From: Aerococcus loyolae
GTDB taxonomy: Bacteria; Bacillota; Bacilli; Lactobacillales; Aerococcaceae
Direction of reading: 5' to 3'
Length of the DNA: 64,000 nt
Assembly: GCF_002871915.2 (NCBI RefSeq)
Contig: NZ_CP126958.1
Location: 1,426,001 to 1,490,000, forward strand
Shown: one piece after another, positions 26,977 to 36,013 of the stretch
How positions within the stretch are numbered: position 1 is the first letter of the stretch
Layout: every line of letters starts with the position of its first letter
Position numbers and translations under genes: made by a program
The notes under the pieces: generated by a model
Seen by the model: only the letters and a program-made list of their open reading frames with translations
The model's database searches: none
Told to the model about the DNA's origin: nothing

Positions 26977-28212
26977 TTATCTATGTAATTTTTCCAAGAG
27001 ACGATTTTTTCCTCGTAAGCGACGGGGTAAATAGACCCGGGTGAAAAGGATAGTCATTAATCCCGCTAAAATTAAGAAAATCACACTGTCCTGCCAGGAT
27101 TTGCTAATTAGGAAACTCATGGTAAGCAAAGTCGTCTGCAAGCCTAGCGGCAGGTATAAAAAGCGGCGAAAAGCCGGCAAAGCTTGCCCCTGCTCTAGGG
27201 GGTAAATTTTCATTAAGGGGTGCTTATAATAGCGACGATAGAGGGGTAAAATTTGAAAATGACTGGCATAAAGCATTAAAAGGCCTAAACAATAGGTCAG
27301 CGGGTGACTAGGTAAGAAATAAACCAAGAGAGTCGCTAGGACAGTAAGCCTGAGCCATAAATTGAAATAATCCTGGCTCCGACAAAAGGCCCTTTGGTAG
27401 AGGAAATAATAGGGATTGTTCTTGCTGGTCATAAGCAGTAAATCTAAATATATCCGCCGCTTAACTGCCCTTTGACCCGTTGGTACATCCACAAACAGGC
27501 TCAAGACCTGGTTAACTCTTTCTTGGCGTTGGCTTTCATCACTTGCAATCTTTAACCAATCCCATTGCTTTTCACCCTGCCAGTTTTTACTGGTCAGATA
27601 ATAGATGACGATCATCACAAAAACAAAAGCCAGGGCCAAAAAGATCTTTCCCCGCACAGCAAAATACAACTGGCAAAAGCTATAAGCTGCAGTCAAAACC
27701 ATCAAGAGCCTGCTTTTGCTGGGACTGTAAAAATGAAAATTCTCTAAAACTGACCGTAACTGGAGAGCCTTCAAGCCGACCATTATCACAAAGATAGCAA
27801 GGACCTGGCCCGCTGACAAGCCTTGGTGAATCAGTAAGAAAGGATAAGATACCCCCACAAATAAGGCATAGATCCCCGTTGGCAGGAGTAAGCTATAGGC
27901 TAAGGCCTGGCTAAAGTAAGCCTTAAAGTCCGCTTCTCTAGCCAGTAAAAAGACTGTGTCCGCCTTTTCAATGAAGCTAGCTATCTTTCCTATCCCCATC
28001 ACTAAGGCCGTGGCGATGATTAGCCAGATCCATTGGTAAAGCGGGTTAAAAGTCGTTAGGGTCTTTAACCACTGGCTGTATTGAAAGGCCAAGGCCGCTA
28101 AAATAAAAGCCAAAGCTAGGATAAAGTGGTCGTTGAAAATATATTTAAAATAACGGAAAATGCGTTTTTGCTGACTTTGACGGCGTTTGGGATAGAGCTC
28201 TTTAAAGGTCAT
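26977..28212 (-). CDS. ecsB: ABC transporter permease EcsB
   Basis: 411 residues, mostly hydrophobic, with about eight to ten membrane segments in two blocks separated by a cytoplasmic stretch around residues 205-265. It matches the EcsB type by partner and synteny with ecsA, hit and prsA. The Ecs exporter supports protein secretion and competence in Bacillus; the transported substrate is unsettled (peptides in some species). The start overlaps the end of ecsA by 11 bases. Confidence 0.88.
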   Translation of the reverse strand: MTFKELYPKRRQSQQKRIFRYFKYIFNDHFILALAFILAALAFQYSQWLKTLTTFNPLYQWIWLIIATALVMGIGKIASFIEKADTVFLLAREADFKAYFSQALAYSLLLPTGIYALFVGVSYPFLLIHQGLSAGQVLAIFVIMVGLKALQLRSVLENFHFYSPSKSRLLMVLTAAYSFCQLYFAVRGKIFLALAFVFVMIVIYYLTSKNWQGEKQWDWLKIASDESQRQERVNQVLSLFVDVPTGQRAVKRRIYLDLLLMTSKNNPYYFLYQRAFCRSQDYFNLWLRLTVLATLLVYFLPSHPLTYCLGLLMLYASHFQILPLYRRYYKHPLMKIYPLEQGQALPAFRRFLYLPLGLQTTLLTMSFLISKSWQDSVIFLILAGLMTILFTRVYLPRRLRGKNRLLEKLHR

Positions 28213-28942
28213 GGCTCTGCCCTCTTATTAAGTCAACATAGAGTTCGTCCAAGCTGGCATCTGCCTTATTGAAGCGCTGACGGATCTCCTGTAAGGTCCC
28301 TTGGGCTTTAATTTGTCCCTCATGGAGAAAGATAAAGCGATCACAGTAGTGTTCAGCGCTGGACAGGATATGGGTTGACATTAAAATCGCTGCCCCGGCT
28401 TGGCGTTTCTTCAGTAATAATTGGGTAAAGTCATCGATCCCCAGTGGGTCTAAGCCGACAAAGGGTTCATCAATAATGTATAACATGGTATCAACCAGCA
28501 TGGCACAAACAATCATGACCTTTTGCTTCATGCCCTTAGAAAAATGGATGGGTAACCAGTCCAAGCGTTCGGTCAAACGGAAGCGTTCTAAGAGCGGCTC
28601 GGCATTAGCCATGGCTTGGTCAGGGTCAATATGGTAGGCCAAGGCAATCAGTTGGATATGCTCGCGCAAAGTGAGCTCTGGATAGAGGATCGGTTGTTCG
28701 GGAATATAACTGAGGGCTTGGCGGTAGGCCTGGTTATCTTCAGCCAGTGAATGGCCATTCACCAATATCTCCCCCGCACTCGGCTTGAGCAGACCTAAAA
28801 TATGCTTAATAGTGGTTGATTTGCCAGCCCCATTCAAGCCAATCAAGCCGACAATTTCACCAGCTTGAACAGAAAAATTTAAATCGTGGAGGACCGTATA
28901 ATTACTATAACCCCCACTTAAATGTTCTACAGATAGTGTCAT
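28202..28942 (-). CDS. ecsA: ABC transporter ATP-binding protein EcsA
   Basis: 246 residues with Walker A GLNGAGKSTTIKHIL, signature FSKGMKQKVMIVCAM, Walker B MLYIIDEPFVGLDPLG and switch His STHILSS. It partners EcsB. It is transcribed divergently from hit, a gene order conserved from Bacillus to lactic acid bacteria. Confidence 0.92.
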   Translation of the reverse strand: MTLSVEHLSGGYSNYTVLHDLNFSVQAGEIVGLIGLNGAGKSTTIKHILGLLKPSAGEILVNGHSLAEDNQAYRQALSYIPEQPILYPELTLREHIQLIALAYHIDPDQAMANAEPLLERFRLTERLDWLPIHFSKGMKQKVMIVCAMLVDTMLYIIDEPFVGLDPLGIDDFTQLLLKKRQAGAAILMSTHILSSAEHYCDRFIFLHEGQIKAQGTLQEIRQRFNKADASLDELYVDLIRGQSHDL

Positions 28943-29057
28943 CTTTCAATTCCTTTGCTATTGTTAATCTAATCTTAAGACCTCATTTTACACCTAGTTT
29001 AGCAAATATCCAGATTTTTTTCGATCAGGGGCGGCCGAAAAAATCCCCGTAGAAAAA

Positions 29058-29086
29058 TTGTGACTTACCTAGGCTTGTGATAAACT
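29058..29086 (+). promoter_or_regulatory. Promoter of hit
   Basis: TTGTGA and TAAACT with a 17-base spacer and an upstream TG, 41 bases before the hit start. Confidence 0.62.
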
Positions 29087-29126
29087 TAAGCTAAATGAAT
29101 AAGTCAATTAGAGAGGACGATATATC

Positions 29127-29555
29127 ATGGAAGATTGCATTTTCTGTAAAATTGCAAACCGGGAAATTCCCACTAATCTAGTCTATGAAGACGAAGTAGT
29201 CACTGCTTTCTTAGATAATTCTCAAGTTACTAAGGGGCACACCTTACTCGTTCCTAAAAAACACCTAAAAGATATCTTTGACTACGATGTCAAGGATGCG
29301 GGAGCGATTTTTAGACGGATTCCTATTATTGTCGAAGCCATTAAGAAGGCCTACCCAGACGTGCAAGGAATTAACATCTTAAATAACAACGGTGAAATTG
29401 CCTATCAATCGGTCTTCCATTCTCACATTCACATCATTCCTCGCTACCAAAAAGAGGAAGGTTTTGCTGTCAAATTCACCAATAATGGTGACAATTATAG
29501 TGATGAAGACTTAGCCGAAATTGCTAAAACCATTAACGAAAATATTGAGGTGTAG
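29127..29555 (+). CDS. hit: HIT-family nucleotide hydrolase/transferase
   Basis: 142 residues. The histidine triad is seen as HSHIHIIPRY (about residues 97-106), and the N-terminal CIFCKIANREIP carries the CxxC zinc pair typical of Hint-type members. Such proteins hydrolyse AMP-linked conjugates. It is followed after three bases by the YtxH-like gene, so they form one operon. Confidence 0.93.
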   Translation: MEDCIFCKIANREIPTNLVYEDEVVTAFLDNSQVTKGHTLLVPKKHLKDIFDYDVKDAGAIFRRIPIIVEAIKKAYPDVQGINILNNNGEIAYQSVFHSHIHIIPRYQKEEGFAVKFTNNGDNYSDEDLAEIAKTINENIEV

Positions 29556-29558
29556 TCG

Positions 29559-29945
29559 ATGTTAAAAGCATTTTTAAAAGGTTTGGGCTTGGGCGCCCTC
29601 CTTGCAGGTTCTTATGCCCTCTTGAAAACGCCCCATTCTGGCGAAACCAACCGCCGCATTCTAAAAGATTATAGTAAACGTTTATCAGGCGCAGCCACCG
29701 ACCTCACGGGCTCCTTAGCTGAAACCCAAGTGGCCATTAGCGATTTAGCCAACCAAGGCATGCAAACCCTAGGCTCAGCCCGGGATGACATCCAACTAGC
29801 TATCCGCGACTTCCAACGCACAGCCGTGCCTCAAATGAATCGTATCCAAGAACAAGTCGCCCAATTACAAGCCGATGTGGATAATTCCGCCCTTTTAAAT
29901 GGGTCCGCAGATAGCGATGAAACGGCTAATAAGGAAGACGAATAG
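29559..29945 (+). CDS. YtxH-like small protein
   Basis: 128 residues. A short hydrophobic N-terminus (LKGLGLGALLAGSYALL) is followed by TPHSGETNRRIL, the motif found in YtxH-like proteins, and a long amphipathic helix (residues 40-115) with a Ser/Asp/Glu-rich end. It is probably peripheral or anchored at the membrane. Function unknown. Co-transcribed with hit and ended by a strong hairpin. Confidence 0.8.
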   Translation: MLKAFLKGLGLGALLAGSYALLKTPHSGETNRRILKDYSKRLSGAATDLTGSLAETQVAISDLANQGMQTLGSARDDIQLAIRDFQRTAVPQMNRIQEQVAQLQADVDNSALLNGSADSDETANKEDE

Positions 29946-29961
29946 TACTAGGATAGTAAGA

Positions 29962-30005
29962 GAAAAGAAGTTTAAGAATCTTTGAAGGTTCTTAGACTTC
30001 TTTTC
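29962..30005 (+). terminator. Terminator after hit-YtxH
   Basis: GAAAAGAAGT-TAAGAA pairs with TTCTTA-ACTTCTTTTC. Confidence 0.83.
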
Positions 30006-30012
30006 ATTAGGA

Positions 30013-30041
30013 TTGAGTTAGAATAAGAGCTGTGCTATATT
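30013..30041 (+). promoter_or_regulatory. Promoter of prsA
   Basis: TTGAGT and TATATT with exactly 17 bases between them, 40 bases before the prsA start. Confidence 0.7.
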
Positions 30042-30080
30042 TTTAGAGTATATTGAATGAAATGATTAGGAGTTTGATTT

Positions 30081-31103
30081 ATGAAATTTAAGAAAAAATT
30101 CACCCTAGGCCTAGTATCCAGTCTATGTGCCTTCACCCTAGCGGCTTGCCAAAGTCAAAGCAATGATAGCGCTGTGGCGACCGGTGATGATATTAAAATT
30201 ACCCAAGGTCAACTGAATGACCAAATGAAGAAAGTTGCTGGCGATCAAACCCTTCGCCAACTCATCCTTTCTGAAATCTCTAAACAAGAAGTGGGTAAAG
30301 ACCGCTATAAAGAAATCGAACAAGAAACTGACCAACAAATTGCGGCAACTAAGGCTCAAGTTGGCGATAATGACAAATTCCAAAATGTCCTCAAAAGTTC
30401 CGGTGTGCCTTCTGAAGAAGCCTACAAAGAATCACTAATCCAATACACCCTCACCCAAGAGGCCCTCAAGAAAAATATCCCAGTTTCTGACGAAGAATTA
30501 AAAAAAGCCTACGAAGACTATGAACCTGCTGCAGAAATTTCTCATATCTTAGTAGAAGATGAAAACGAAGCCAAAGATATCATCAAACAATTAGACCAAG
30601 GTGGCGACTTTAGTGCATTAGCTAAAGAACACAGTAAAGACCCAGGCAGCAAAGAAAAAGGAGGATCTTTAGGCCAAGTTGAAAAAGGACAAATGGTCAA
30701 AGAATTTGAAGACGCCGCTTTCAAACTAAACGAAGGGGAATACACCAAGGAACCGGTCAAATCACAGTATGGCTACCACATCATTAAATTAGATAAAAAG
30801 GGTCAAAAAGGTAGCTTTGAAGATGAAAAAGATAAGCTGGCTGAACAAGTGAAGAATAAGAAAATGCAAGATCCTTCTACCCTTCTCCAAGTCACCAGTG
30901 ATCTCTTGAAGAAATACAACATTGACATTAAGGACTCCGACCTAAAATCTGCTCTCGACCAATTCAAACCAAAAGAAGAGGACAAAAAAGCAGATAAAGA
31001 TTCCAAAGAAAAATCAAAAGATCAAGACAAAAAAGAAGAAAATAAAGATGACCAAAAAGGACAAGAAAACAGCCAAAGTCAGTCAGAGTCTGATAAAAAG
31101 TAG
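30081..31103 (+). CDS. prsA: Foldase lipoprotein PrsA (parvulin-type peptidyl-prolyl isomerase)
   Basis: 340 residues. Signal peptide with lipobox LAAC (residues 20-23), so it is lipid-anchored on the outer membrane face, where it helps secreted proteins and PBPs fold. The parvulin domain lies around residues 150-240 (EISHILVEDENEAKDII, FSALAKEHSKDPGSKEKGG, KSQYGYHIIKL), flanked by NC-domain helices. The last 45 residues are an almost pure Lys/Glu/Asp/Ser tail (KEEDKKADKDSKEKSKDQ), longer than usual and probably disordered at the wall. Its position beside hit and ecs matches Bacillus. Confidence 0.95.
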   Translation: MKFKKKFTLGLVSSLCAFTLAACQSQSNDSAVATGDDIKITQGQLNDQMKKVAGDQTLRQLILSEISKQEVGKDRYKEIEQETDQQIAATKAQVGDNDKFQNVLKSSGVPSEEAYKESLIQYTLTQEALKKNIPVSDEELKKAYEDYEPAAEISHILVEDENEAKDIIKQLDQGGDFSALAKEHSKDPGSKEKGGSLGQVEKGQMVKEFEDAAFKLNEGEYTKEPVKSQYGYHIIKLDKKGQKGSFEDEKDKLAEQVKNKKMQDPSTLLQVTSDLLKKYNIDIKDSDLKSALDQFKPKEEDKKADKDSKEKSKDQDKKEENKDDQKGQENSQSQSESDKK

Positions 31104-31112
31104 TCTATAAGT

Positions 31113-31155
31113 AAAAGAGCATGTTCCAAGGAATCTCCTCGGAACATGCTCTTTT
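31113..31155. terminator. Bidirectional terminator between prsA and the GT8 gene
   Basis: A perfect 15-pair stem AAAAGAGCATGTTCC / GGAACATGCTCTTTT. Confidence 0.92.
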
Positions 31156-31159
31156 CACT

Positions 31160-31984
31160 TTATTTGAAATTGCCAAATAATTTCCGCTTATGGTCATAGT
31201 GAGCATAAAGCAGACCAAAGTTATCCAAGTGCTTACTTTGCCAAGGCTTTTTCTTGCCACAAAAGTGCAAGAGAGCGCCGTGTTCAACTACCCACTTGGG
31301 GGTCCACTTCCCTTCACTAATCAACTCATAAAGTTTACTATAACGGACATCATAGTTGTAAACTTGGTCAGGCAAGTCAAAGATAAACTGGCTGTACAAG
31401 GCATTGAGAACATCCTGGTCAGGGAGAATTAATTGAAGGCGGTTTTCCCGGATAAAGCTAAAAATATCATCCGCCTTCACCTTTTGCCGGATCGCCTTAA
31501 GGTTCATCAATAAAACTCCAGAATTATAATAGTGGTCAGCCTGGCTATTTCCTAAGCGCAATTTATTGATCTGGTCAGTAATCTTAGTCAACTTGGCGTG
31601 ACTAGCCGCTCCATATAAATCATCTCCTAAGTCAGTTTCATATAGGGGCACGAGGTCATTGATACAAAGGATATCCGCATCCAAGTATAGGATCTTCTCT
31701 AACTGATCGGGCAAGAAATAGTGGGCTAGCAAGCGGTAGTAGATAGTCTCTGGATAGCGCTTAGAAACCGGTGCCTCTTGAAAAATATCTGGATCAATAA
31801 GAACCGGGTGGTAGGTCATCCCCATGGCTTGTAAAAAACGATCAATTTTGTCGTGGGCTGCCAGGGACTGTTTTTGCAAGATATAGACTTGGTAGTCACG
31901 CTTGGCTGTATTTTTATAGATGGAGTAAAGCGTGGTTAGCATGGGCTCCACATAGTGGTCATCAACGGCAAATAATAAGTTCAT
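31160..31984 (-). CDS. Glycosyltransferase family 8 protein
   Basis: 274 residues. N-terminus MNLLFAVDDHYVEPMLTTLY, the metal-binding DxD in ILYLDADILCINDL (about residue 98) and the C-terminal HFCGKKKPW segment define GT8. Family members transfer glucose or galactose from UDP-sugars, for example to lipopolysaccharide cores, teichoic acids or adhesins. No acceptor is suggested by its neighbours; serine-rich adhesin glycosylation genes are not present. Monocistronic. Confidence 0.9.
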   Translation of the reverse strand: MNLLFAVDDHYVEPMLTTLYSIYKNTAKRDYQVYILQKQSLAAHDKIDRFLQAMGMTYHPVLIDPDIFQEAPVSKRYPETIYYRLLAHYFLPDQLEKILYLDADILCINDLVPLYETDLGDDLYGAASHAKLTKITDQINKLRLGNSQADHYYNSGVLLMNLKAIRQKVKADDIFSFIRENRLQLILPDQDVLNALYSQFIFDLPDQVYNYDVRYSKLYELISEGKWTPKWVVEHGALLHFCGKKKPWQSKHLDNFGLLYAHYDHKRKLFGNFK

Positions 31985-32086
31985 TCCATAGCTCCTTGAC
32001 TAAAAAAGTAACATTAGACTTACTTTACCATGTCCAGATGAAATAAAGTCCAGGAAGTTAAAGCTTAATAAATTCTCAACAAAAAA

Positions 32087-32164
32087 AGAGAGTGCTACGG
32101 GCGCACCAAAGATCAATAACACTTTAGAGACGTAAAGATCGGGCTGCACCCAGAGCACGTTTTG
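32087..32164 (+). repeat. Hairpin repeat element, shortened copy F
   Basis: AGAGAGTGCTACGGGCGC at one end and GCACCCAGAGCACGTTTT at the other, with inner GATC pairs; the central TCCACTTCA/TTCCAGTGG module is missing. The outermost arm is GTGC/GCAC here and GTGT/ACAC in copies B and G, again a paired change. Lies between the GT8 gene and yhaM. Confidence 0.78.
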
Positions 32165-32183
32165 ATTAGAAAGTCCATATGTT

Positions 32184-32223
32184 AAAAAAGGAGGTCGGAA
32201 CAATGGTCCCGATCCCCTTTTTT
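32184..32223. terminator. Terminator downstream of yhaM
   Basis: AAAAAAGGAGGTCGG faces CCGATCCCCTTTTTT with a few mismatches, and has T runs on both strands. Confidence 0.72.
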
Positions 32224-32231
32224 AATTCTCA

Positions 32232-33197
32232 TTAAATATTTTGATAATAGTCATCACTCGGATGGTAGAAAGAACGTCCTTCTAAGCCCATAATTTTTGG
32301 TGTATATTCACCAGGCTCAACATCCTGTAAGTGACTGGTCATCATGTTAATCTTGGCATCTAAATCATCCACCCGGTGAAGGATTTCAGCCTCCAATAGA
32401 CGTGGGGTTACCGGACTACCAAATTCATTCTTCCCGTGGTGGGCAAGAATCATATGTTTAAGTAAGACCACTGCTTCTTCATCTTGACGGTAGCCTAACT
32501 GTTCTGCGGTGAGGGAAATTTTTTGCCCCATTAGAGAGATATGACCAATAAGATTCCCCTCAATAGAATAATCTCCACTTAAAGGATCCACAAATTCAAT
32601 CACCTTAGCGGCATCATGGAGGATAACCCCGGCATAAAGCAAGCTTTTATCCACATTAGGGTATAGTTTAGCAATTGCTTGAGCCAGGCGTAACATGGAA
32701 ACGGTGTGGAAGGCTAATCCACCAACAAAGGCATGGTGGTGGCGTTTAGCAGCTGGATATTGGTAGAAAATATCATCGTATTCAGTCATGATGCTGCCCA
32801 CAATTTTCTTGAGTACCGGATGCATAATGCTTTTGATCCCCGCTTCAATTTCAGCCTTCATATCTTCTACCTTCATGGGACCGTCAGCAATAAACAAACT
32901 CGGGTCATTGGGTTCGCCATCATGGGCTAGACGCAAGCCCGAAATCTTCACTTGGGGTTGGCCATTATATAATTCCCGGTGCCCCTTTAAGCGGACCACC
33001 CGACCACTTTGAAAGGCCTCCACTTCATCTTCCATAGCACTCCAATACATGCCATCAATAGTCCCTGACTTATCTTGGAAGGTAAATGCAATGAAGTCGC
33101 GCCCATTGCGGTCAGTACGTACATTAGCATTTTTTATCAAAATGTAGAGATCAAATTTTTCATTTTGAGGAATTTCATAAATTAAGCGCTTATCCAT
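32232..33197 (-). CDS. yhaM: 3'-5' exoribonuclease YhaM
   Basis: 321 residues. An N-terminal OB-fold (residues 1-95, NVRTDRNGRDFIAFTFQDKSG) is followed by an HD domain with HHAFVGGLAFHTVSM and ILHDAAKVIEF. YhaM trims 3' ends of RNA, and in streptococci shortens many mRNAs by a few bases after terminators. It follows yhaN by 20 bases, in the order yhaO-yhaN-yhaM known from Bacillus. Confidence 0.94.
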   Translation of the reverse strand: MDKRLIYEIPQNEKFDLYILIKNANVRTDRNGRDFIAFTFQDKSGTIDGMYWSAMEDEVEAFQSGRVVRLKGHRELYNGQPQVKISGLRLAHDGEPNDPSLFIADGPMKVEDMKAEIEAGIKSIMHPVLKKIVGSIMTEYDDIFYQYPAAKRHHHAFVGGLAFHTVSMLRLAQAIAKLYPNVDKSLLYAGVILHDAAKVIEFVDPLSGDYSIEGNLIGHISLMGQKISLTAEQLGYRQDEEAVVLLKHMILAHHGKNEFGSPVTPRLLEAEILHRVDDLDAKINMMTSHLQDVEPGEYTPKIMGLEGRSFYHPSDDYYQNI

Positions 33198-33217
33198 AAA
33201 TTAAGTTGGCTTCCTTT

Positions 33218-35989
33218 CTATGCTTCTAAGTGATGAACTTGGTCGGAATGTAAGCCTTGGGTAATTTCTTGGTCAAAGGTAAAGACAATAATTTGACGGG
33301 ATAGACTCTTTTCTTTCAAGAATCGATAAATATTTTGCCGGTATTCTTGGTCTAAATGAGCAAAACCTTCGTCAATCAGAATCGGCAAGTCTTGGTGGCC
33401 GAGTTGGGCGTCTAAGAAGGCGAAGCGCATAGCCACAAACAAGAGAGCCTTCTCCCCGCGGGATAATTGGTTAACACTGGTCCATTGGTCTCGCATCGGT
33501 TGATAGACTTCGACACTTTCATCAGTGTAGCGCATCTTTTCAAATTTAGTATTAGTTAAATCGAAGAGATAGCGATTAGCTTGGGCAAGAACTCGTTGGA
33601 CAGTATCTTGGCCTTGTCCCAGAGTCGCTTCCTCCATCGTCTTAGCTGCCAATGTATCGCTAGCCCAAGCGACTGCGGTGTCATAAGATTGATCAACTTG
33701 TTCTTGCTTGTCTTGTTCCATAGCTTGTAAGGCTTGGCTGTTTTTCATTTGCTTCAATTGATTTTCAATCCGCGCGATATCAGCAAGGAGGACTTGTCTT
33801 TGCCCTTCATAGCTATTGATTTGATCTTTTGTGGCCTTAATTTGTTCGCTAACTTCGGCTTCATCTTCATTTAAAGCTGAAGCCTTTTTATCCAGATATT
33901 GGTTTAAGAGTTGGTAACGAGCTTCTTTATCCTTAAATTGACCATAGGCAGTCAAGGCTTTTTCTAGGTCTGCACGGTCGGTTAAGTTGTATTGTTTTAA
34001 GAAGTTCTCCTCAGTTTTTTCAAGTTGGTCAATATGGTCAGCTAACTGGCTGAGACGGGCTTGCTTGGCTTTTTGTTCTTGGTCTTCATAATCAAGATTA
34101 GCCGCATAAAGTCGGTAATTGTGGTAGTCATCCTCAAACTGTTGGAATAAGGAATCCAGTGACAAGGCCTGATTATTGCTTGCTTGGCGGTAATCTGACC
34201 ATTCCGCTTGGTGGGCTTGACCAAAAGCGCCTGCCCCACTTTGATGGATCAGTTGGTTAATTTCCCCTTCCAAGTCTTCAATTTGTTTCACATAGTCGGT
34301 TTGTAGCCAAACCAAGGGCATGATGTAAGCGGAACCGCCCTTAGCTTGTAAGAAGGCCTCTAAATCCTTGGTAAATTGCTTGGATTCTTCCTCTAGTTCT
34401 GCAATTTGTTGGTTTTGATTATCGATTTGGCGTTGGATTTCAGCCGTTTCACTGTCAATATCACGTAAGTCTAATTGGTAGGCCTTCTCTTCTTCATTAA
34501 CATAGTGTTTACCTTTGCGTTCTTGGAACCAAGCAATTAAGACAAAGATTAAACCAAGTATTAAAGCAGGCATCCCTGCTCCCCGCCAGAAAGGACTAGT
34601 GTGGAAGAGTGAAATCGCATAACATATTAAACCAACAGCTAATAAGGTCATCCCAATCGGACGAATCCAGGACTGGGTATATTTATAAACAGTGGCTTTG
34701 AAGTCATCATAGTTGCTGGAAATCTCTTGACGTTCTTGACCAAGACTTTCCCGGTCTTCCATCAGGTTTTCTAGGCCGGCTTTGGTATTTTTGTAGAAGA
34801 CCCGGCGGCTATCAATAGCTTTTTGGCGTTTTTGCCATTCTTCGCGCTCTTCGTCGGTGAAATCACGTGGCAATTCATCAATGTTTTCAGCTCCTAAGGC
34901 TGAAAGTAAACGGCTTTCTTGGTAACGTTTCTCGACAATTTGATCATGGAGATTCTCATTTTGCCGGATTTGTTCCCGGTAGGCCCGGGCCTCAGCCAAC
35001 ATTTGCTCAGAAATGCCGAGATGGTCACTGATCCATTGTCCTCCGGCATTCAGTTCTTCTTCGGGCTCTGCCTTTGCTTCTACAGAATCCATGATCACAA
35101 AGCCTTCAGGGTTGAGCTCTTGATATTCTTCAACTAAGCGGTCTTTGGTGCTCACAATGTTTTGCCATTGGTCAACATCCTGGTCTGAAAAACGTGGTCC
35201 ATCATATTGGGCGAGTTCAAAGCCCAGTGCCACCCGTTCTTCATCAGAGGCACTCTGTTGGTCAGCCTTTTCCAAGTCCATTAAGCTTTGCCGGGCACTT
35301 TGTTCAGCACTTTGAACTTCTGCCAAGGCCGCCTTTTTTTCTGACAATTCTTGGTCCAAGTCAAAATAGGCGTCTTCCTCTTGACGAGCAGCCGCCAAGT
35401 CTTGGTCTTGTCTTTCTAATGCAACCATTTCTTGGTTAAGCTTAGGATTTTGTCCTTGGGGCCGGTAGAGGCTATCAGCATCAGCTTGTAATTGGTCGAC
35501 TTCCTGGCTGAGAGAGAGCTTACCGGTCACACCTAAGTTGACTAAACTACGGGCAAAATCTTCTTCCGATTCCCAGATAAATTGCATTAAATCAGGTTCA
35601 GTAAAGCCAAAATAGGCTAAATAAGTGTCCCTGGTCAGGTCACCAAATAATTGTTTAAAATTATCGACTTCTTGGGCCTCTTGACCGGCAACAGACATTT
35701 TTAAGACTTGCTTACCATTAGCTCGGGTACGTTCAATGGCACAATCGCCCCATTGGGTATCCTTAAAATATAGACGCCCCCCGAAACGAACTTGGTCATT
35801 GGTATCGAAATCACGGCTTCCCTTACGGCGTTGGTTGGGAAAGCCAAACATGATACTTAAAACGAAGCTCATCAAAGTGGATTTTCCCGACCCGTTTGGA
35901 CCTAGGAAAACATTAAAATCATCCGTCAATTGAAATTGGCGGTGGACAAATTTCCCATAGCCAAAGATGTCGATTGCTTGTAGTTTCAT
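33218..35989 (-). CDS. yhaN: YhaN: SMC/Rad50-like ATPase with internal membrane segments
   Basis: 923 residues. Walker A GPNGSGKSTLMSFVL is at the N-terminus, long coiled-coil regions on both sides, and Walker B LPILIDEGFAHLD near the C-terminus, as in Rad50/SbcC. Two hydrophobic helices (about residues 435-490, GMTLLAVGLICYAIS and MPALILGLIFVLIAW) interrupt the coil, so the protein is probably membrane-bound, a feature of the YhaN group. With YhaO it should form a Mre11/Rad50-like complex acting on DNA ends. Ends next to yhaM. Confidence 0.93.
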   Translation of the reverse strand: MKLQAIDIFGYGKFVHRQFQLTDDFNVFLGPNGSGKSTLMSFVLSIMFGFPNQRRKGSRDFDTNDQVRFGGRLYFKDTQWGDCAIERTRANGKQVLKMSVAGQEAQEVDNFKQLFGDLTRDTYLAYFGFTEPDLMQFIWESEEDFARSLVNLGVTGKLSLSQEVDQLQADADSLYRPQGQNPKLNQEMVALERQDQDLAAARQEEDAYFDLDQELSEKKAALAEVQSAEQSARQSLMDLEKADQQSASDEERVALGFELAQYDGPRFSDQDVDQWQNIVSTKDRLVEEYQELNPEGFVIMDSVEAKAEPEEELNAGGQWISDHLGISEQMLAEARAYREQIRQNENLHDQIVEKRYQESRLLSALGAENIDELPRDFTDEEREEWQKRQKAIDSRRVFYKNTKAGLENLMEDRESLGQERQEISSNYDDFKATVYKYTQSWIRPIGMTLLAVGLICYAISLFHTSPFWRGAGMPALILGLIFVLIAWFQERKGKHYVNEEEKAYQLDLRDIDSETAEIQRQIDNQNQQIAELEEESKQFTKDLEAFLQAKGGSAYIMPLVWLQTDYVKQIEDLEGEINQLIHQSGAGAFGQAHQAEWSDYRQASNNQALSLDSLFQQFEDDYHNYRLYAANLDYEDQEQKAKQARLSQLADHIDQLEKTEENFLKQYNLTDRADLEKALTAYGQFKDKEARYQLLNQYLDKKASALNEDEAEVSEQIKATKDQINSYEGQRQVLLADIARIENQLKQMKNSQALQAMEQDKQEQVDQSYDTAVAWASDTLAAKTMEEATLGQGQDTVQRVLAQANRYLFDLTNTKFEKMRYTDESVEVYQPMRDQWTSVNQLSRGEKALLFVAMRFAFLDAQLGHQDLPILIDEGFAHLDQEYRQNIYRFLKEKSLSRQIIVFTFDQEITQGLHSDQVHHLEA

Positions 35990-36013
35990 TTGTTATGATT
36001 CCTCCGTGCTTAC

